Source: Epiperipatus broadwayi
Taxonomy: Eukaryota > Onychophora > Udeonychophora > Euonychophora > Peripatidae
Direction of reading: 5' to 3'
DNA length: 64,000 nt
Assembly: GCA_028023455.1 (NCBI GenBank)
Contig: JAQFVV010012400.1
Span: forward strand, 18,439,990-18,503,989
Shown: in pieces, positions 33,270 through 43,496 of the stretch
Layout of the letters: every line of letters begins with the position of its first letter
Position numbering within the stretch: position 1 is the first letter of the stretch
The notes under the pieces: model-generated
Told to the model about the DNA's origin: nothing
Databases searched by the model: none
The model's input: the letters and a program-made list of their open reading frames with translations, nothing else
Translations under genes and position numbers: made by a program

Positions 33270-33545
33270 TTTACACAGAGGCTAAACTTTCCATACAGTA
33301 TCTTCATTCAGTGCAAGCCAAAGTAATCAATGGATGCAAGAAAATTTTTGCATAAAATCCCTATCGAGTGCCTACTCATTCAATATCCTCCAGACTAGTT
33401 TATAGCTTGTGGTGATATTGGATGAATAGGCATTAAATAGAAACTTTATGCACAATTCTTGCATCCATTGATTACTCTGGCTTACACTGAGTGACGCTAC
33501 TGTATAGAGAGTTTAGCCTTCATGTAAACAGCTTATGTAAGCATA
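33270..33545. repeat. Interspersed repeat family P, copy 3 (short palindromic form)
   Basis: Left half GGCTAAACTTTCCATACAGTAT…AGTAATCAATGGATGCAAGAAAATTTTTGCATAAAATCCCTATCGAGTGCCTACTCATTCAATATCCTCC is followed, after AGACTAGTTTATAGCTTGTGGT, by its own reverse complement: ATATTGGATGAATAGGCATTAAATAGAAACTTTATGCACAATTCTTGCATCCATTGATTACTCTGGCTTACAC…CTACTGTATAGAGAGTTTAGCC. The unit is a hairpin of about 250 bases. Confidence 0.9.
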
Positions 33546-33549
33546 AATA

Positions 33550-36260
33550 TTGGTGTTCATGTGATTTTAGTTGTTTAATACTTTCCAATTGTTGGATATT
33601 AAGGATTTATATAGATCTTCTAATTTAAGAATCTGTGGAAATTTTATCAGCTAAAAAATATGATATAATTAATGTAAAACTTGTTATTCAAGAAAAAAAA
33701 TATGGAAATTAAAAAAGATATAAAATTGATAATTGAAGAAAATGATAAAATTAAAATATACAGATTATGCTTAAAGATGATAAAAATAAACAGGAATAAT
33801 AAAATTAGCTTACTTGATTGAAATAAATGGCTTATTCTTTAAAGAAAATAAAAATATATTTGATGTATTTAATCTACTTAAGAATATGAAGGATTTTGAT
33901 AATGCAAATATAACTAATATATGTAGGGAGAGAGAGAGAGTAAAAAAATAAATTTACTAAAAGAAAAGATCCTATCTTGAAAACTGAATTTAAAAATATT
34001 AATTATGCATAAGAATGGCTAAATAAAAAAAAAGAAAGATTATTCTAAAAAATAGACATTTATAATGACTTGATTTCTCAAGATAAAAAAGATAAAATTA
34101 CATATATATAAATGAAACCTTAACAGAAATAAATAAAAATTTATTATGAAAAAATTAAAAATACAATGAAACAAAAAAAATTATAAACATAAATATAAAC
34201 TAAAAATGGACAAATTTTCTGCAAATAAAAAAAATGGTAAAAAAAAATACGTATGAATAATAAAAATTGCATTATTAATATTTTGTGTTATATTTTAAAT
34301 GTCTTTAAATATATTTTGATGCAAAATGGATGTTTGTCATTTTAGAAGGCATTGAAGATATGGATGTAACAAATTTTAATATATTTGAAGATTGAAAAAG
34401 AGAAATTAATAAATGTAACTTTGAAAACAATATCTATAACATATTTGCAGTTAACTTTAGATCCATAAGAAAAAATTCGGATGAATTAATTGCAACCGTA
34501 TATTCTTACAGTAATCTAATTGATATTTAAATATTAACTGAAATAAATATAAAAAATAAAGAAGCTAATCGTCGATATAAAAATTATATTAAAAAAATTA
34601 CGTTTTAATAAAATTATAGAAAAGGTAAAGATATATTAATTTTCATTAGAAAAATATTTTTGATAAAAAAAAACTAGAATCAATTTTAACAACTTTGAAG
34701 TGATTCATAGAATTTTTGAATTAAATAACAAAAAAGTTATGCTAATAGCTATAATATATAGGGTATATGAGCACAAACTTTCAAACGACCCACCACTTTC
34801 CACTCTATCTCATAACACTGATACACTCAAGCACATATATGCTGAAAAGATAAATAATCACCAATATACATATTTCATGCTAAACCAGCGATCATCAGTT
34901 GGTCCAGATTATCATCTCCCACACATATATACTATAAGTGCTCAGATATATATTAAGATAGACAATCCTCATACTTTAATGGACAGGCTCCAATCTACTA
35001 CACACTCCAACTCTTCAACCGTCCATCCAATTGAAAATCTGATGATGGAATGCTCGAAGGCCACCCTGAGGCTGAGATTCTTATCACACCCATGTTGACC
35101 TAAGGTCAATCTGAATCCCACATATATATGCTTGAGTGTATCAGTGTTATTAGATAGACTGGAGAGTGATGGATTGTGTGAAAGTCTGTGCGCATATACC
35201 CTATATATTAAATTAATATAATAATAAAAAAGGATAGAAAAAATAAATAAAAAATAAACAAAATCATAATTTATTTGTTAATTATAAGATATTAAGAAAT
35301 AAAAAGATTGTTTTATAATAATCTTTTAAATAAAAGTAAAGATGACATTAAAAAAAATTGGAAAAAATAAATGAAATATTTTCAAGGAAATCTGTTTCTA
35401 TAAATGAGGAAGATTTTAAAAAACATGTAAAAATAAATGATAGTTTCTTTTAGCAAATATTTTTAGCACTATATTTATAGAAAGAATTTAGCAAATTAAA
35501 AAAAATTTAAACATGATATTAATATTTTAAAAAAATATAAAGTTCAACTTTATTCAAAATTTATGGAAATTTAAGTGATGGAGATTTATATAAAACAATA
35601 AAAGAATATACAGTTAATTAATATAAGGCTAAATATAGATAAAATCAAAATGGCAGAGATAGAAAATAATATTGATAGTTTAATCAGATATTATAATTTA
35701 CATGATTAATAAAATAATAGAAAGTATTTTTATTTATAAAATAATTTTAAAAATCTTAGGTAAAAATAACTTTTTTAATAAAAACCATTATGGATTCATA
35801 GAATGAAGAAAAATTATGTGATTGGAAAATTTTGCAGATAAAATTAATAGTGCATTAAATGATAAAGAAATATGTAACCATAATGTATTCAGATATTCTA
35901 TAAAGCTTATACATTATTTAAAATAAACAATTGATTGAAAATTTAGAAAATTGTAGATTTTAAAAAAAATTGCTTGATTTTTTCAAAAATTATTTAAATA
36001 TCATATGTTTCATCAAAAATATCAAATCTTGAGTAATGAGAAAAAAAACTTATGGGAAGCTTCTTAGTGCATTACTGAGGGATCAATATATCAATATTCA
36101 AATGATCTGTTATCATGAATGCAAATAGCAGTACTGATATTACAATTTCAAAAATGTTAAGAAAGCTTGAACAAAATTGTCTGTTGGTACTTTGACAAAG
36201 GTCTTTGTAAGAATGGAAGTAAAATAAATTGTATATTAATATGCTCTCCTCACATGAAAT
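33550..36260 (+). mobile_element. Highly degenerate LINE (endonuclease and RT traces)
   Basis: At about 34447-34545 the + strand reads NFRSIRKNSDELIATVYSYS, NLIDI, stop, ILTEI, the 'N-x-R-S-I-x-K-x-x-x-E-L…I-D-I-I-x-L-T-E' beginning of a CR1/L2-like AP endonuclease. At 34700 it continues VIHRIFELNNKKVMLIAII followed by YR, the next conserved strand. That point is interrupted by the element at 34757-35205. Near 36165-36250, LEQNC…DKGLCKNGSKINCILICSPH resembles the post-catalytic RT region ('W-F-x-x-N-x-L-x-L-N-x-x-K-T'). The region is very A-rich and riddled with stops. Clade is a tentative call. Confidence 0.55.
34757..35205. mobile_element. 449-bp terminal-inverted-repeat element (MITE-like), complete
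   Basis: Left end TATAGGGTATATGAGCACAAACTTTC…CACTCTATCTCATAACACTGATACACTCAAGCAC and the right end …TGCTTGAGTGTATCAGTGTTATTAGATAGACTGGAGAGTG…GAAAGTCTGTGCGCATATACCCTATA are inverted copies of about 85 bases with a few differences. It sits in TATA context on both sides, consistent with a TA (mariner-type) target. The inner part matches 6605-6965. An open frame (34700-35098) crossing it starts in flanking LINE sequence and has no family likeness. Too short to carry a transposase. Confidence 0.88.
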
Positions 36261-36292
36261 AAAAAAATATTAATGTACATCTATTTTCATAT

Positions 36293-36293
36293 G

Positions 36294-36334
<41 letters not shown>
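36293..36334. repeat. (AT)n microsatellite
   Basis: About 40 bases of pure TA dinucleotide repeat immediately adjacent to the 3' terminus of the minus-strand LINE copy at 36345. Longer TA tracts lie at 43147-43217 and a shorter one at 63558-63582. Confidence 0.97.
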
Positions 36335-36338
<4 letters not shown>

Positions 36339-36344
36339 GCAATA

Positions 36345-36835
36345 TGTGATGTGATGCACTATGACTTCTTTTTATAAGGAGTCAGGAATCTCTCAGCAAC
36401 TATGCCCAGAGAAACCTGTTAGCCACTTTAACTTCCCTTTCCATTCCACACTCTAAGTTTACCCATATTCTTCTCTATCCTGCTCCATCCCATTTCCACA
36501 ACTTAATCTTTGGTCAACTCCATGGCCTTTATATCTAAATCCCCCTTATCTTTTCCCAATCACAGCATAAAATACAATAACCCACTTTCTGTATAATCAC
36601 TTTTTTTATATTTATTCTTCACCAGCTTCATTATTTGTATCCTTTCTGCTTTCTGGAATTTACATTCAATTAACAGATGCCTAATATTTTTTATGTCTTC
36701 CTTACACAACTTGCAGACTAAATCACCTGCCTTTTTCCATTTATGTGTATATTCCTTTATTGCTAAAGATCCCATTCAAGCCTTAAACAGTAAACTACTT
36801 TCCTTGCTATTATCATAAATTATCTCACACCCAAT
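36345..36835 (-). mobile_element. LINE C-terminal zinc-motif segment and 3' end, copy 3
   Basis: On the minus strand, an open frame (36560-36775) gives MGSLAIKEYTHKWKKAGDLV then CKLCKEDIKNIRHLLIEC, an intact C-x2-C…H-x4-C zinc motif, and KAERIQIMKLVKNKYKKSDY. The untranslated 3' end GAGATTCCTGACTCCTTATAAAAAGAAGTCATAGTGCATCACATCACATATTGC matches copy 1. The 5' end (at 36832-36835) has the same breakpoint as copies 1 and 2 and abuts repeat family P. Confidence 0.8.
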
Positions 36836-37465
36836 ATTCAATGGATGCAAGAAGGTTTGTGCATAAAATTCCTATCTACCAATACCAGCAGCCTAATTTC
36901 TAGCTTGTGGCTTTCATCATTGCAGAGTTTTGGATCTGAGAGCACTGCATCTAGATCTTAGAATCTAATGCAACCTTCTGACAGCCTCTCTTTTAACTGC
37001 TTGGGTAAGCATAGGAAATGGTTATCATGTGATTTTTAGTGGTTTAATATCAATCCTGCCCACTTAGATGATGGTGACTATGGTTATTAAAAAAACCAAT
37101 GACATCAAAATGTATGGATCTTTATGCCTATACAATTGAATGAGCTTGAATTGAAAACCTTATTGTATTTTCATTTTGGACTCATAGCTTTATAATTAAC
37201 TAAATAGGCAAAAAGATGGCTGCTAGAGGGTTGCATTAGATCTGAAGGTCTATGTGCATTGTTTTTAGATCCAAAGCTCCTCACTGATGGAGGTCACAAG
37301 CTAGAAACTAGTCTGAGAGGGTCGGATAAGTTGGCACTATGCACAAACCGTTTTGCATCCATTGATTACTATGGCTTGCACTGGATGGCAATACTGTTGG
37401 AGAATTTTGCCTGTTTTAACAGCTTAGTAAATGGTGATCATGTGATGTTCAATGTAATATGTAAT
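36836..37465. repeat. Interspersed repeat family P, copy 4 (long palindromic form)
   Basis: A forward half (CAATGGATGCAAGAAGGTTTGTGCATAAAATTCC…TGCATCTAGATCTTAGAATCTAATGCAACC, 36838-36975) is followed by a reverse half (TAGAGGGTTGCATTAGATCTGAAGGTCTA…CTCACTGATGGAGGTCACAAGCTAGAAACTAGTCTGAGAGGGTCGGATAAG…GCACAAACCGTTTTGCATCCATTGATTACTATGGC, 37218-37385). The spacer carries ACATCAAAATGTATGG and similar inner blocks. The whole can fold back on itself. Confidence 0.88.
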
Positions 37466-37531
37466 GATAATGTATAAAATATATTAGATATCTTGAAATC
37501 ATAATGGATATTTAAAAAATGCCTTGGAAAC

Positions 37532-38477
37532 GGTAAAGGTTTACTTTAGCGACCACGGCATAAAAATCATGTTCGCCTTCTAGTTTTCAAAATTAGAAGT
37601 AAATTATTATTTGAAAATCTTACACATACTACTATATTACAATTACATTAAAATTTATTAAAATGTAAAAGATAATAAAAAAAATATTTACCATTTTAAA
37701 GAAGTTGAAATAATTACACTAGTTTAATTAAAATAATTAGATTAAATTATTTGAAACTTAAGAATTTAAACTATTGACATTTATAACTTAAGAATTTAAA
37801 CTATCTCGATGGTTCTCGGCGGAATGGATGACAATGGGGAGCCATTAGTCGTCGAAATCGACGAAACATATTATTTCCACAGAAAATACCACAGGGGGAA
37901 TATACATAGAGGACATTGGGTCTTTGGTGGTATTGAAAGAGGGTCAAGGAAGTGCTTCTTGGCAGAAGTTGCAGATAGAACGGCTGGCACATTGGAGGCC
38001 CTAATCCAGCAGTACATTTTACCAGGGACTCTCATAATTTCAGATGACTGGGCTGTATACAATAATATCAGCAGACTTAGCAATGGGGTGTACATGCATT
38101 CGATTGTCGTCCACCAGGACAACTTCATGAATCCCGAAGACCAAGAGATACATACTCAAAATATTGAGAATATGTGGATGAGGGCCAAGCGTAAGGTGAA
38201 ATTCCAATCTGGTACCATCAGGGCTTTATTTTCATCATACCTCCAAGAATTTGCCTTCCGCAGTAGATATAGCACTGCCGCCTTTTTCTCCAACTTCCTA
38301 CTATGCATAGGGCATAATTGTGCTTAAAAAGGTAAATGATTTTTTTTATTATCTTTTACGTTTTAATTAATAAATATTTACTGTAATTGTAATATAGGAG
38401 CAGATACGTAAGATTTTAGTTCTAATTTTAAAAACTAGATGGCGAATACGCCCTGTTCGCTAAAGTAAACCTTTACC
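37532..38477 (+). mobile_element. Merlin-type DNA transposon, complete ends, 946 bp
   Basis: The element begins GGTAAAGGTTTACTTTAGCGA and ends TCGCTAAAGTAAACCTTTACC, a perfect 21-bp terminal inverted repeat that continues imperfectly for about 65 bases (…TTCGCC-TCTAGTTTT-AAAATTAGAA). It is flanked by TTGGAAAC at 37524-37531 and 38478-38485, an 8-bp duplication as known for Merlin/IS1016 elements. It contains one open frame for the C-terminal part of an IS1595/IS1016-like transposase. Sharp ends and exact duplication suggest a fairly recent insertion. Confidence 0.95.
37809..38327 (+). CDS. Merlin (IS1016/ISXO2-like) transposase, N-terminally truncated
   Basis: 172 codons. A DDE-type transposase that would cut and paste the element at its inverted ends. 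Visible: VEIDETYYFHRKYHRG with Asp18 (first catalytic Asp, family 'V-E-I-D-E-T'), HWVFGGIERGSRKCFLAEV, LIISDDWAVYNNI with Asp79/80 (second), and HTQNIENMWMRAKRKVK with Glu120 (third, family 'H-T-x-x-I-E-x-x-W'). Merlin transposases usually have about 250-350 residues, with an N-terminal DNA-binding/zinc region that is absent here. The 277 bases before the start are A/T-rich with no similarity, suggesting internal deletion. The catalytic frame is intact, so either the deletion is recent or the start has moved. The Met chosen is simply the first in frame. Confidence 0.9.
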   Translation: MVLGGMDDNGEPLVVEIDETYYFHRKYHRGNIHRGHWVFGGIERGSRKCFLAEVADRTAGTLEALIQQYILPGTLIISDDWAVYNNISRLSNGVYMHSIVVHQDNFMNPEDQEIHTQNIENMWMRAKRKVKFQSGTIRALFSSYLQEFAFRSRYSTAAFFSNFLLCIGHNCA

Positions 38478-38485
38478 TTGGAAAC

Positions 38486-39712
38486 ATCATATTACCATAC
38501 TAATTAATAAATTTAGATATTTTATAACAGTGTTTGCAAAATCGAAAATATTTTTCCTTTAAATATTCTTACTATATATATAAATCTTCGTGTGAATCTT
38601 TACTGAGATATGGATTAACACTTTATAGTTTTTCAAGCTTTTCAAGTATTAATAGATCAGCATTGCTGGAAAAAAAAATACTTGATCCAATAGAAAAAAT
38701 ATATATATAAAGTAAATATTGGCTGAAAAAATAATATTTTTCTATTCAATGAACTTTTTGAATATACGAATAGCGGGAAATTTTTTTTTTTTTGATTGTA
38801 TTGTACTTTCAAAAAAGCTTATATAAAACTGTTCGAAATTTGCCTAAGAAAAATGGATACATTTAGTTTCAAAATATTGTAATAAATTTGGAACTAGAAT
38901 AAGAAATCACCATATTCCTAAATTATTCAATAGTTTATCTTTTGAATTAAAGCGCATGTAACATTATTCAGAAATAAAAAATCAAATTACAAAAAAAAAA
39001 AAGAAATGAAGGGAAAAATGGTAACTTAGTATATAGCAAAATATATATAGATATGTAATGAGATATATTTTTATTATGTGTCATTAATATATTATTTAAA
39101 ATGAAATTTGTTGTTATTATTATCATTATCATATTTTGTATTTTGCTTAAAAATCAAAGAAAATGTAAATATATAAACTATTTAGGAAAATTTTCTTCTG
39201 CATAAAAGCGCAACTAGAGTTTACTAGGAAAAGAATGACATTTCTAGAAATATATTTTAACTTCTATTTAACCGGCATAAATAAAGAATAAAGTATTGGA
39301 TTTTTTTTATATAAAAAAGTACATACTTTTGTAAATCTACTGCTTAATTTCACTTTTCTTCAAACAAATCAATAAAAATTTCAGGAAAAAAAAATTCTTT
39401 AAATGAGTTTAAAGTTTATATCTGGGCTAAATTAATATAATGATCCAAAAGAAGGTGAACTGTCATTCAGTTGAGCAAGAAATGTTTACTTGTATGTTAA
39501 ATTGTAATAAAAACAAATAACTGTCTCTCATAATATCACGTAATAGCATGCTTTGTGAAAATCTTGATTTTCTGTTGATTAAGTAAATTATTTTATTTAT
39601 TAATAAAAATAATCTTGCTTATAGTAGTCGTGGAGGAACCACACTGCCACCATCAACAACTGGACCGAAACCTGCAAGTGATAAATTTATATATGAAAGT
39701 GGCTGAAAATTG
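38486..39712. other. Intron sequence, nothing recognised
   Basis: A/T-rich DNA following the Merlin element, with many short poly(A) and poly(T) runs. No coding likeness or repeat structure by eye. 42430-43140 is similar. Confidence 0.6.
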
Positions 39713-40070
39713 ACAAATAAAAATGCCTGAGGCAATATATATTTAAAAAAAATACATCGAAAGTATGAATTATAAAAAAAAAAAAGAAAATGCTATAAAA
39801 TTCAAATTAAAAAAAAAAAATTCCATGAAAATATGAGAAAGACCTACCACCCACACCCTAAAATCAAAATTTCTTCACTTAAATCAAAAAATAAAAATGC
39901 CTGAGGATATATATATCCAAGAAATATATCAAAAGTACAAATTATAAAAAAAAAAAACAAGAAAATGCTATAAAATCCTATAATAATTCAAATTTAAAAA
40001 ATAAAGAAGTCCGTGATAATCCACAAAAAAACGTGGCAGACAAAGAGCGGGAAATCCAAAATCATCAAAA
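39713..40070. repeat. Two diverged ~180-bp direct repeats
   Basis: AAAAATGCCTGAGGCAATATATAT…CATCGAAAGTATGAATTATAAAAAAAA…AAAATGCTATAAAATTCAAATTAAAAAA…CCATGAAAATATG (39718-39836) is repeated as AAAAATGCCTGAGGATATATATATCC…TATCAAAAGTACAAATTATAAAAAAAA…GAAAATGCTATAAAATCC…TTCAAATTTAAAAAATAAAGAAGTCCGTGATAATCC (39893-40021). Confidence 0.8.
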
Positions 40071-40246
40071 TATTTTATACCTTTAACATAAATATGCATC
40101 TACAATCATATTGAAAAGCAATTAATTGTTCTCTGGCTTTCAAATTATTGCATATCTAAATTGAGCAATAATATTTAAATAATCAAAAAGCAATACACAA
40201 AAAATAATTACCACTATTTCTAGGGCAATTCCTAAAAATATACCAT

Positions 40247-40385
40247 TTCAGTGGCCTCACTCAACCTAAGAGGCTTCTTTCTATGATAAAACACAGAAAG
40301 AGTCCTCTCGGCGGGTTGGGCAGTGGCCTCAGCCAATCTAAGAGGCTTCTTTCTACAATAAAACACAGAAAGAATTGGCTAGCCA
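40247..40385. repeat. Two ~75-bp direct repeats
   Basis: AGTGGCCTCACTCAACCTAAGAGGCTTCTTTCTATGATAAAACACAGAAAGAGTCC and AGTGGCCTCAGCCAATCTAAGAGGCTTCTTTCTACAATAAAACACAGAAAGAATTGG, separated by CTCGGCGGGTTGGGC. A decayed third unit (TTTTTTTCTATGCTAAAAGCACAGACAAA) follows at about 40395. The block is more G/C-rich than its flanks. Confidence 0.9.
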
Positions 40386-40734
40386 CTTCGGATTTTTTTC
40401 TATGCTAAAAGCACAGACAAATGCCTTTATTGGCTGCCATAGTTAGTTGTGTTATTAACTTTATCATAATGCTAGAATGTCTATTTTCTCTATACTTTCA
40501 TGTGAGAGTGTGTGAATTTTAACCTGTCATAATAATTTAAAATTTCGTTACAAAGGTATTTTTTTTAAGTGCTCTAACCTACTATTATGTTGTAACTTTA
40601 TTAACAATGTCGTAAAGGTTCCATTATGAATATGTAACCCTCAAAAATTGCTTTTAAGAGTGCAGCAGAGCAGTATTTCGACAATCACATAAAAAGTAAC
40701 ATTTTCATGAGAATTTGTCCGTGTCAAGTTACTT

Positions 40735-41575
40735 TTCATATATACGCACAAACAAAAACAACCCAGTGTCTGATTATTAATTACTGTCCAAAAAAAGAAA
40801 ATTAGTTGGATATTATTTTTACATTTACTATTTAAATAATATTACTTTTTACATCTACACACTTATAAAAACAATCCAGTTTCTGCTTAATTACTGTCCA
40901 AAAAAAGGCAAATTAGTCGGGTTTGATTTTTAAATGTAGTATTTGAATTACTGTAGTTTTTATATATACACAATAACAAAAAGAACCCACTTTCTCATTA
41001 ATTACTTCTCCAAAAAAACACAAATTAGTTGGGTATCATTTTTAAATTTAGTATTTAAATAACCGTACTTTTTATATATACACACTAACAAAAAGAATAC
41101 ACTTTCTGATTCATTACTGTCAAAAAAAAGCAAATTAGTCAGGTATCATATTTAAATTGAGTATTTCAATGACAGTCTTTTTTTATATATACACACAATC
41201 ACAAAAAACTCACTTTCTGATTAATTAATGTCCAAAAAAAAGAAAATTACTTGGGGATCATTTTTAAATTTAATGTGACTTTTTAAATGTTGTGGGTAAA
41301 TTGAATAATGTAGATTTGCATATTATTTTCTATTAAAAAAAGACCAGTAACTTTTTATATATACACACAAAGAAAACCCACTTTCTAATTAATTACTGTC
41401 ATTACCAAAAAAAAAAGCTAGTCGGGTATCATTTTTAAATTTACTATTTAAATAATATTAGTTTTGATATCTACAGACTAACAAAAACAATACAGTTTCT
41501 GATTAATTACTGTCCAAAAAATGTAACTTATTCGGGTATCATTTTTAAATTTAATGTGAATTTTTAAATTTTGTT
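40735..41575. repeat. Tandem array, ~112-bp period, seven units
   Basis: Each unit contains TTTTATATATACACAC…AACAAAAA-AACCCACTTTCTGATTAATTACTGTCCAAAAAAAGCAAATTAGTCGGGTATCATTTTTAAATTTAGTATTTAAATAA. The CTGATTAATTAC anchor falls at 40770, 40883, 40994, 41106, 41218, 41385 and 41499, so spacings are 113, 111, 112, 112, 167 and 114. One unit carries about 55 extra bases (TTAATGTGACTTTTTAAATG…). No coding potential. Could be a minisatellite or the tandem-repeat portion of a mobile element. Confidence 0.92.
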
Positions 41576-41838
41576 TTTTTAAATAATAATATTATTTACT
41601 ATTAGTTACTATAATTTCCTATTACAAAAACTATAGCTGATATTTATATAGAATCACAGGTTCAGCCCGGAATCATAATACATATGTGTTTTTGATTAGC
41701 ATCAACACCATCAAACGGCTGACACAATAAAATAGAAAACAACCAAAAATTTTCAGTAAAATTTTCAAAATAGCTGGCAAGATTATAAGACCATTAACAT
41801 TTTTCAAATTTTTGGATGAGAATGTATATAATCCTCTA

Positions 41839-42067
41839 ATACTTACATAAGACTGTAACCTTAGTACATGCACCTTGTGTGCTTAATTTATTACAAGAGA
41901 GATCTCTATAAATCTAAATGCAAGATTCAACTTTATAAAGATAATAGCAGCCCACAACTTATCTTTATAAAGTCGAATCTTGCATTTAGATTTGTAGAGG
42001 TCTCTCTTGTAATAAATTAAGCACTCAAGGGACATGTATTAAGGTTATAGCCCTTATTTAAGTATTA
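41839..42067. repeat. Fold-back repeat with ~107-bp arms
   Basis: Left arm TAATACTTACATAAGACTGTAACCTTAGTACATG…GTGCTTAATTTATTACAAGAGAGATCTCTATAAATCTAAATGCAAGATTCAACTTTATAAAGATAA and the right arm are reverse complements with roughly a dozen differences, around a 14-base loop (TAGCAGCCCACAAC). The arms carry no open frame. The GATAAGAATT…TATAATCCTCTAATAT sequence after it echoes TATAATCCTCTAATA before it (41828), a likely flanking direct repeat. Confidence 0.9.
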
Positions 42068-42154
42068 CATGCTGACATTGCGCTTAATAAGAATTAATAT
42101 TTATAATCCTCTAATATAAAATCACATCTTTGCTGAATGTCATTTGTGAAGTAA

Positions 42155-42424
42155 ATGAACGATATAAGTCTATCTTTAAAAAAAAAGTATTTTATAACGA
42201 ACTTGAGCAAGATTTTTATTGGACAGATTCATTTACTTTATAAAGATTATCTCAAAGACATTGTAAAGAAATACAATATTGATTATTTTCATAGGGCAGA
42301 TGTATCTGAGAATAAAGTACAATGGAAAGCTATAATTAGATATAGTGTTGAAATGTTACAGAAAAAAATAGTTTGCTATAGAAGTCAAAAAATTGCATTT
42401 CAAAATATCAAATTAACAGAATGA
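42155..42424 (+). CDS. Unrecognised 89-residue open frame, possibly a transposon fragment
   Basis: Encodes MNDISLSLKKKYFITNLSKI…LLYKDYLKDIVKKYNIDYFH…VQWKAIIRYSVEMLQKKIVC. Composition is ordinary for a protein (Lys/Ile-rich, Trp and Cys present), but with no motif I can name. It is 11 kb into an intron and next to a fold-back repeat. It may be a fragment of a mobile-element protein or a chance frame in A/T-rich DNA. No splice sites linking it to the host gene are apparent. Confidence 0.2.
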   Translation: MNDISLSLKKKYFITNLSKIFIGQIHLLYKDYLKDIVKKYNIDYFHRADVSENKVQWKAIIRYSVEMLQKKIVCYRSQKIAFQNIKLTE

Positions 42425-43144
42425 TAGACCAGCATATTGTGTAAAAATATTTGTCTTTCATGATTGGTTTATACAATCATCAGAAAGCTTATTTTTAGAA
42501 TATTTGTGTTTGTTTGCTTTTTTTCTTGAAGTGGGATTACCACAGTCATTTGAGAATGATTACTGATGATGATAATGCTGGAATGATTATATTATTTACC
42601 AAAAAGAGTTTATCAATACCATCATCTTCTATCATCTGTAAAACATAATGGTAAAATTGTCATAAAATGGAAAGCCTTATTATGAATTATTTTGGTCTAA
42701 TTATTAGGTATCTCTAATGTTCTCATTTATATGAATGTTTTGAATGATTAGCTTCACTCTATGATAAAAACATTGCTTTTAGACAATAATGCCATCTTTC
42801 AAGAAAATAATGCTTCGATGTAAGCATCTAAGTATTGGCTTAAGAAAATTATTAAAAGTCATGTTACATATCTTATAAGTTCTTTTTGAACACTTGATTT
42901 AAATATTAAACTTTAGTGAATCACTGTATTATAAGATTTGAGTTTCCATCCAAATAATATTCAATATCCTTCACCAATATCTTTCAGAAAGTTCAGTGCT
43001 TGTCTCCATGACTAAAACAAACAATTCCTTATGCAAATCCTAATTATATACCATACTAATAAAAAAAAATCACAACTTTTTCCATTATTTAATCTGATTC
43101 CTCCTAATCTGCAATTTTAATGTAAATAAATAAAAATGCTTTTG

Positions 43145-43146
<2 letters not shown>

Positions 43147-43217
<71 letters not shown>
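43147..43217. repeat. (TA)n microsatellite, about 70 bases
   Basis: A pure TATA dinucleotide run 280 bases upstream of exon 5. Open frames of alternating Ile-Tyr through it are artefacts. Confidence 0.98.
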
Positions 43218-43220
<3 letters not shown>

Positions 43221-43496
43221 AAGGCATGTTGGAATAATTAGACAATATGGTAATGGATCAAGCATTAATTTTTGTCTATGTTGCTTTGTCATCATTTGAC
43301 AATCACTTTATATGCTATGATAGCAAATTGTTGTGTGTGTGTGCTTGAGCGCGTATTATTAAAATATGATTTTAAAATATTTTATGCTATTTAAATTGGT
43401 ACAAGAGATTGTGTATAATATTTATAAATTTTGTTGATGTCTATAATTTTGAAATTGTTTTTGATAATCCATTAATTTTTAATTTTGGATTATTAG

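Noticed and set aside
34700-35098. 132-codon frame
   Set aside because: Starts in LINE endonuclease remnant and reads through the inverted-repeat element; no family likeness.
40735-41575. CRISPR-like array
   Set aside because: Repeats and 'spacers' are all similar (whole 112-bp unit repeats), and the context is an animal intron.
43104-43295. 63-codon minus-strand frame
   Set aside because: Made mostly of Ile-Tyr repeats from the (TA)n tract.
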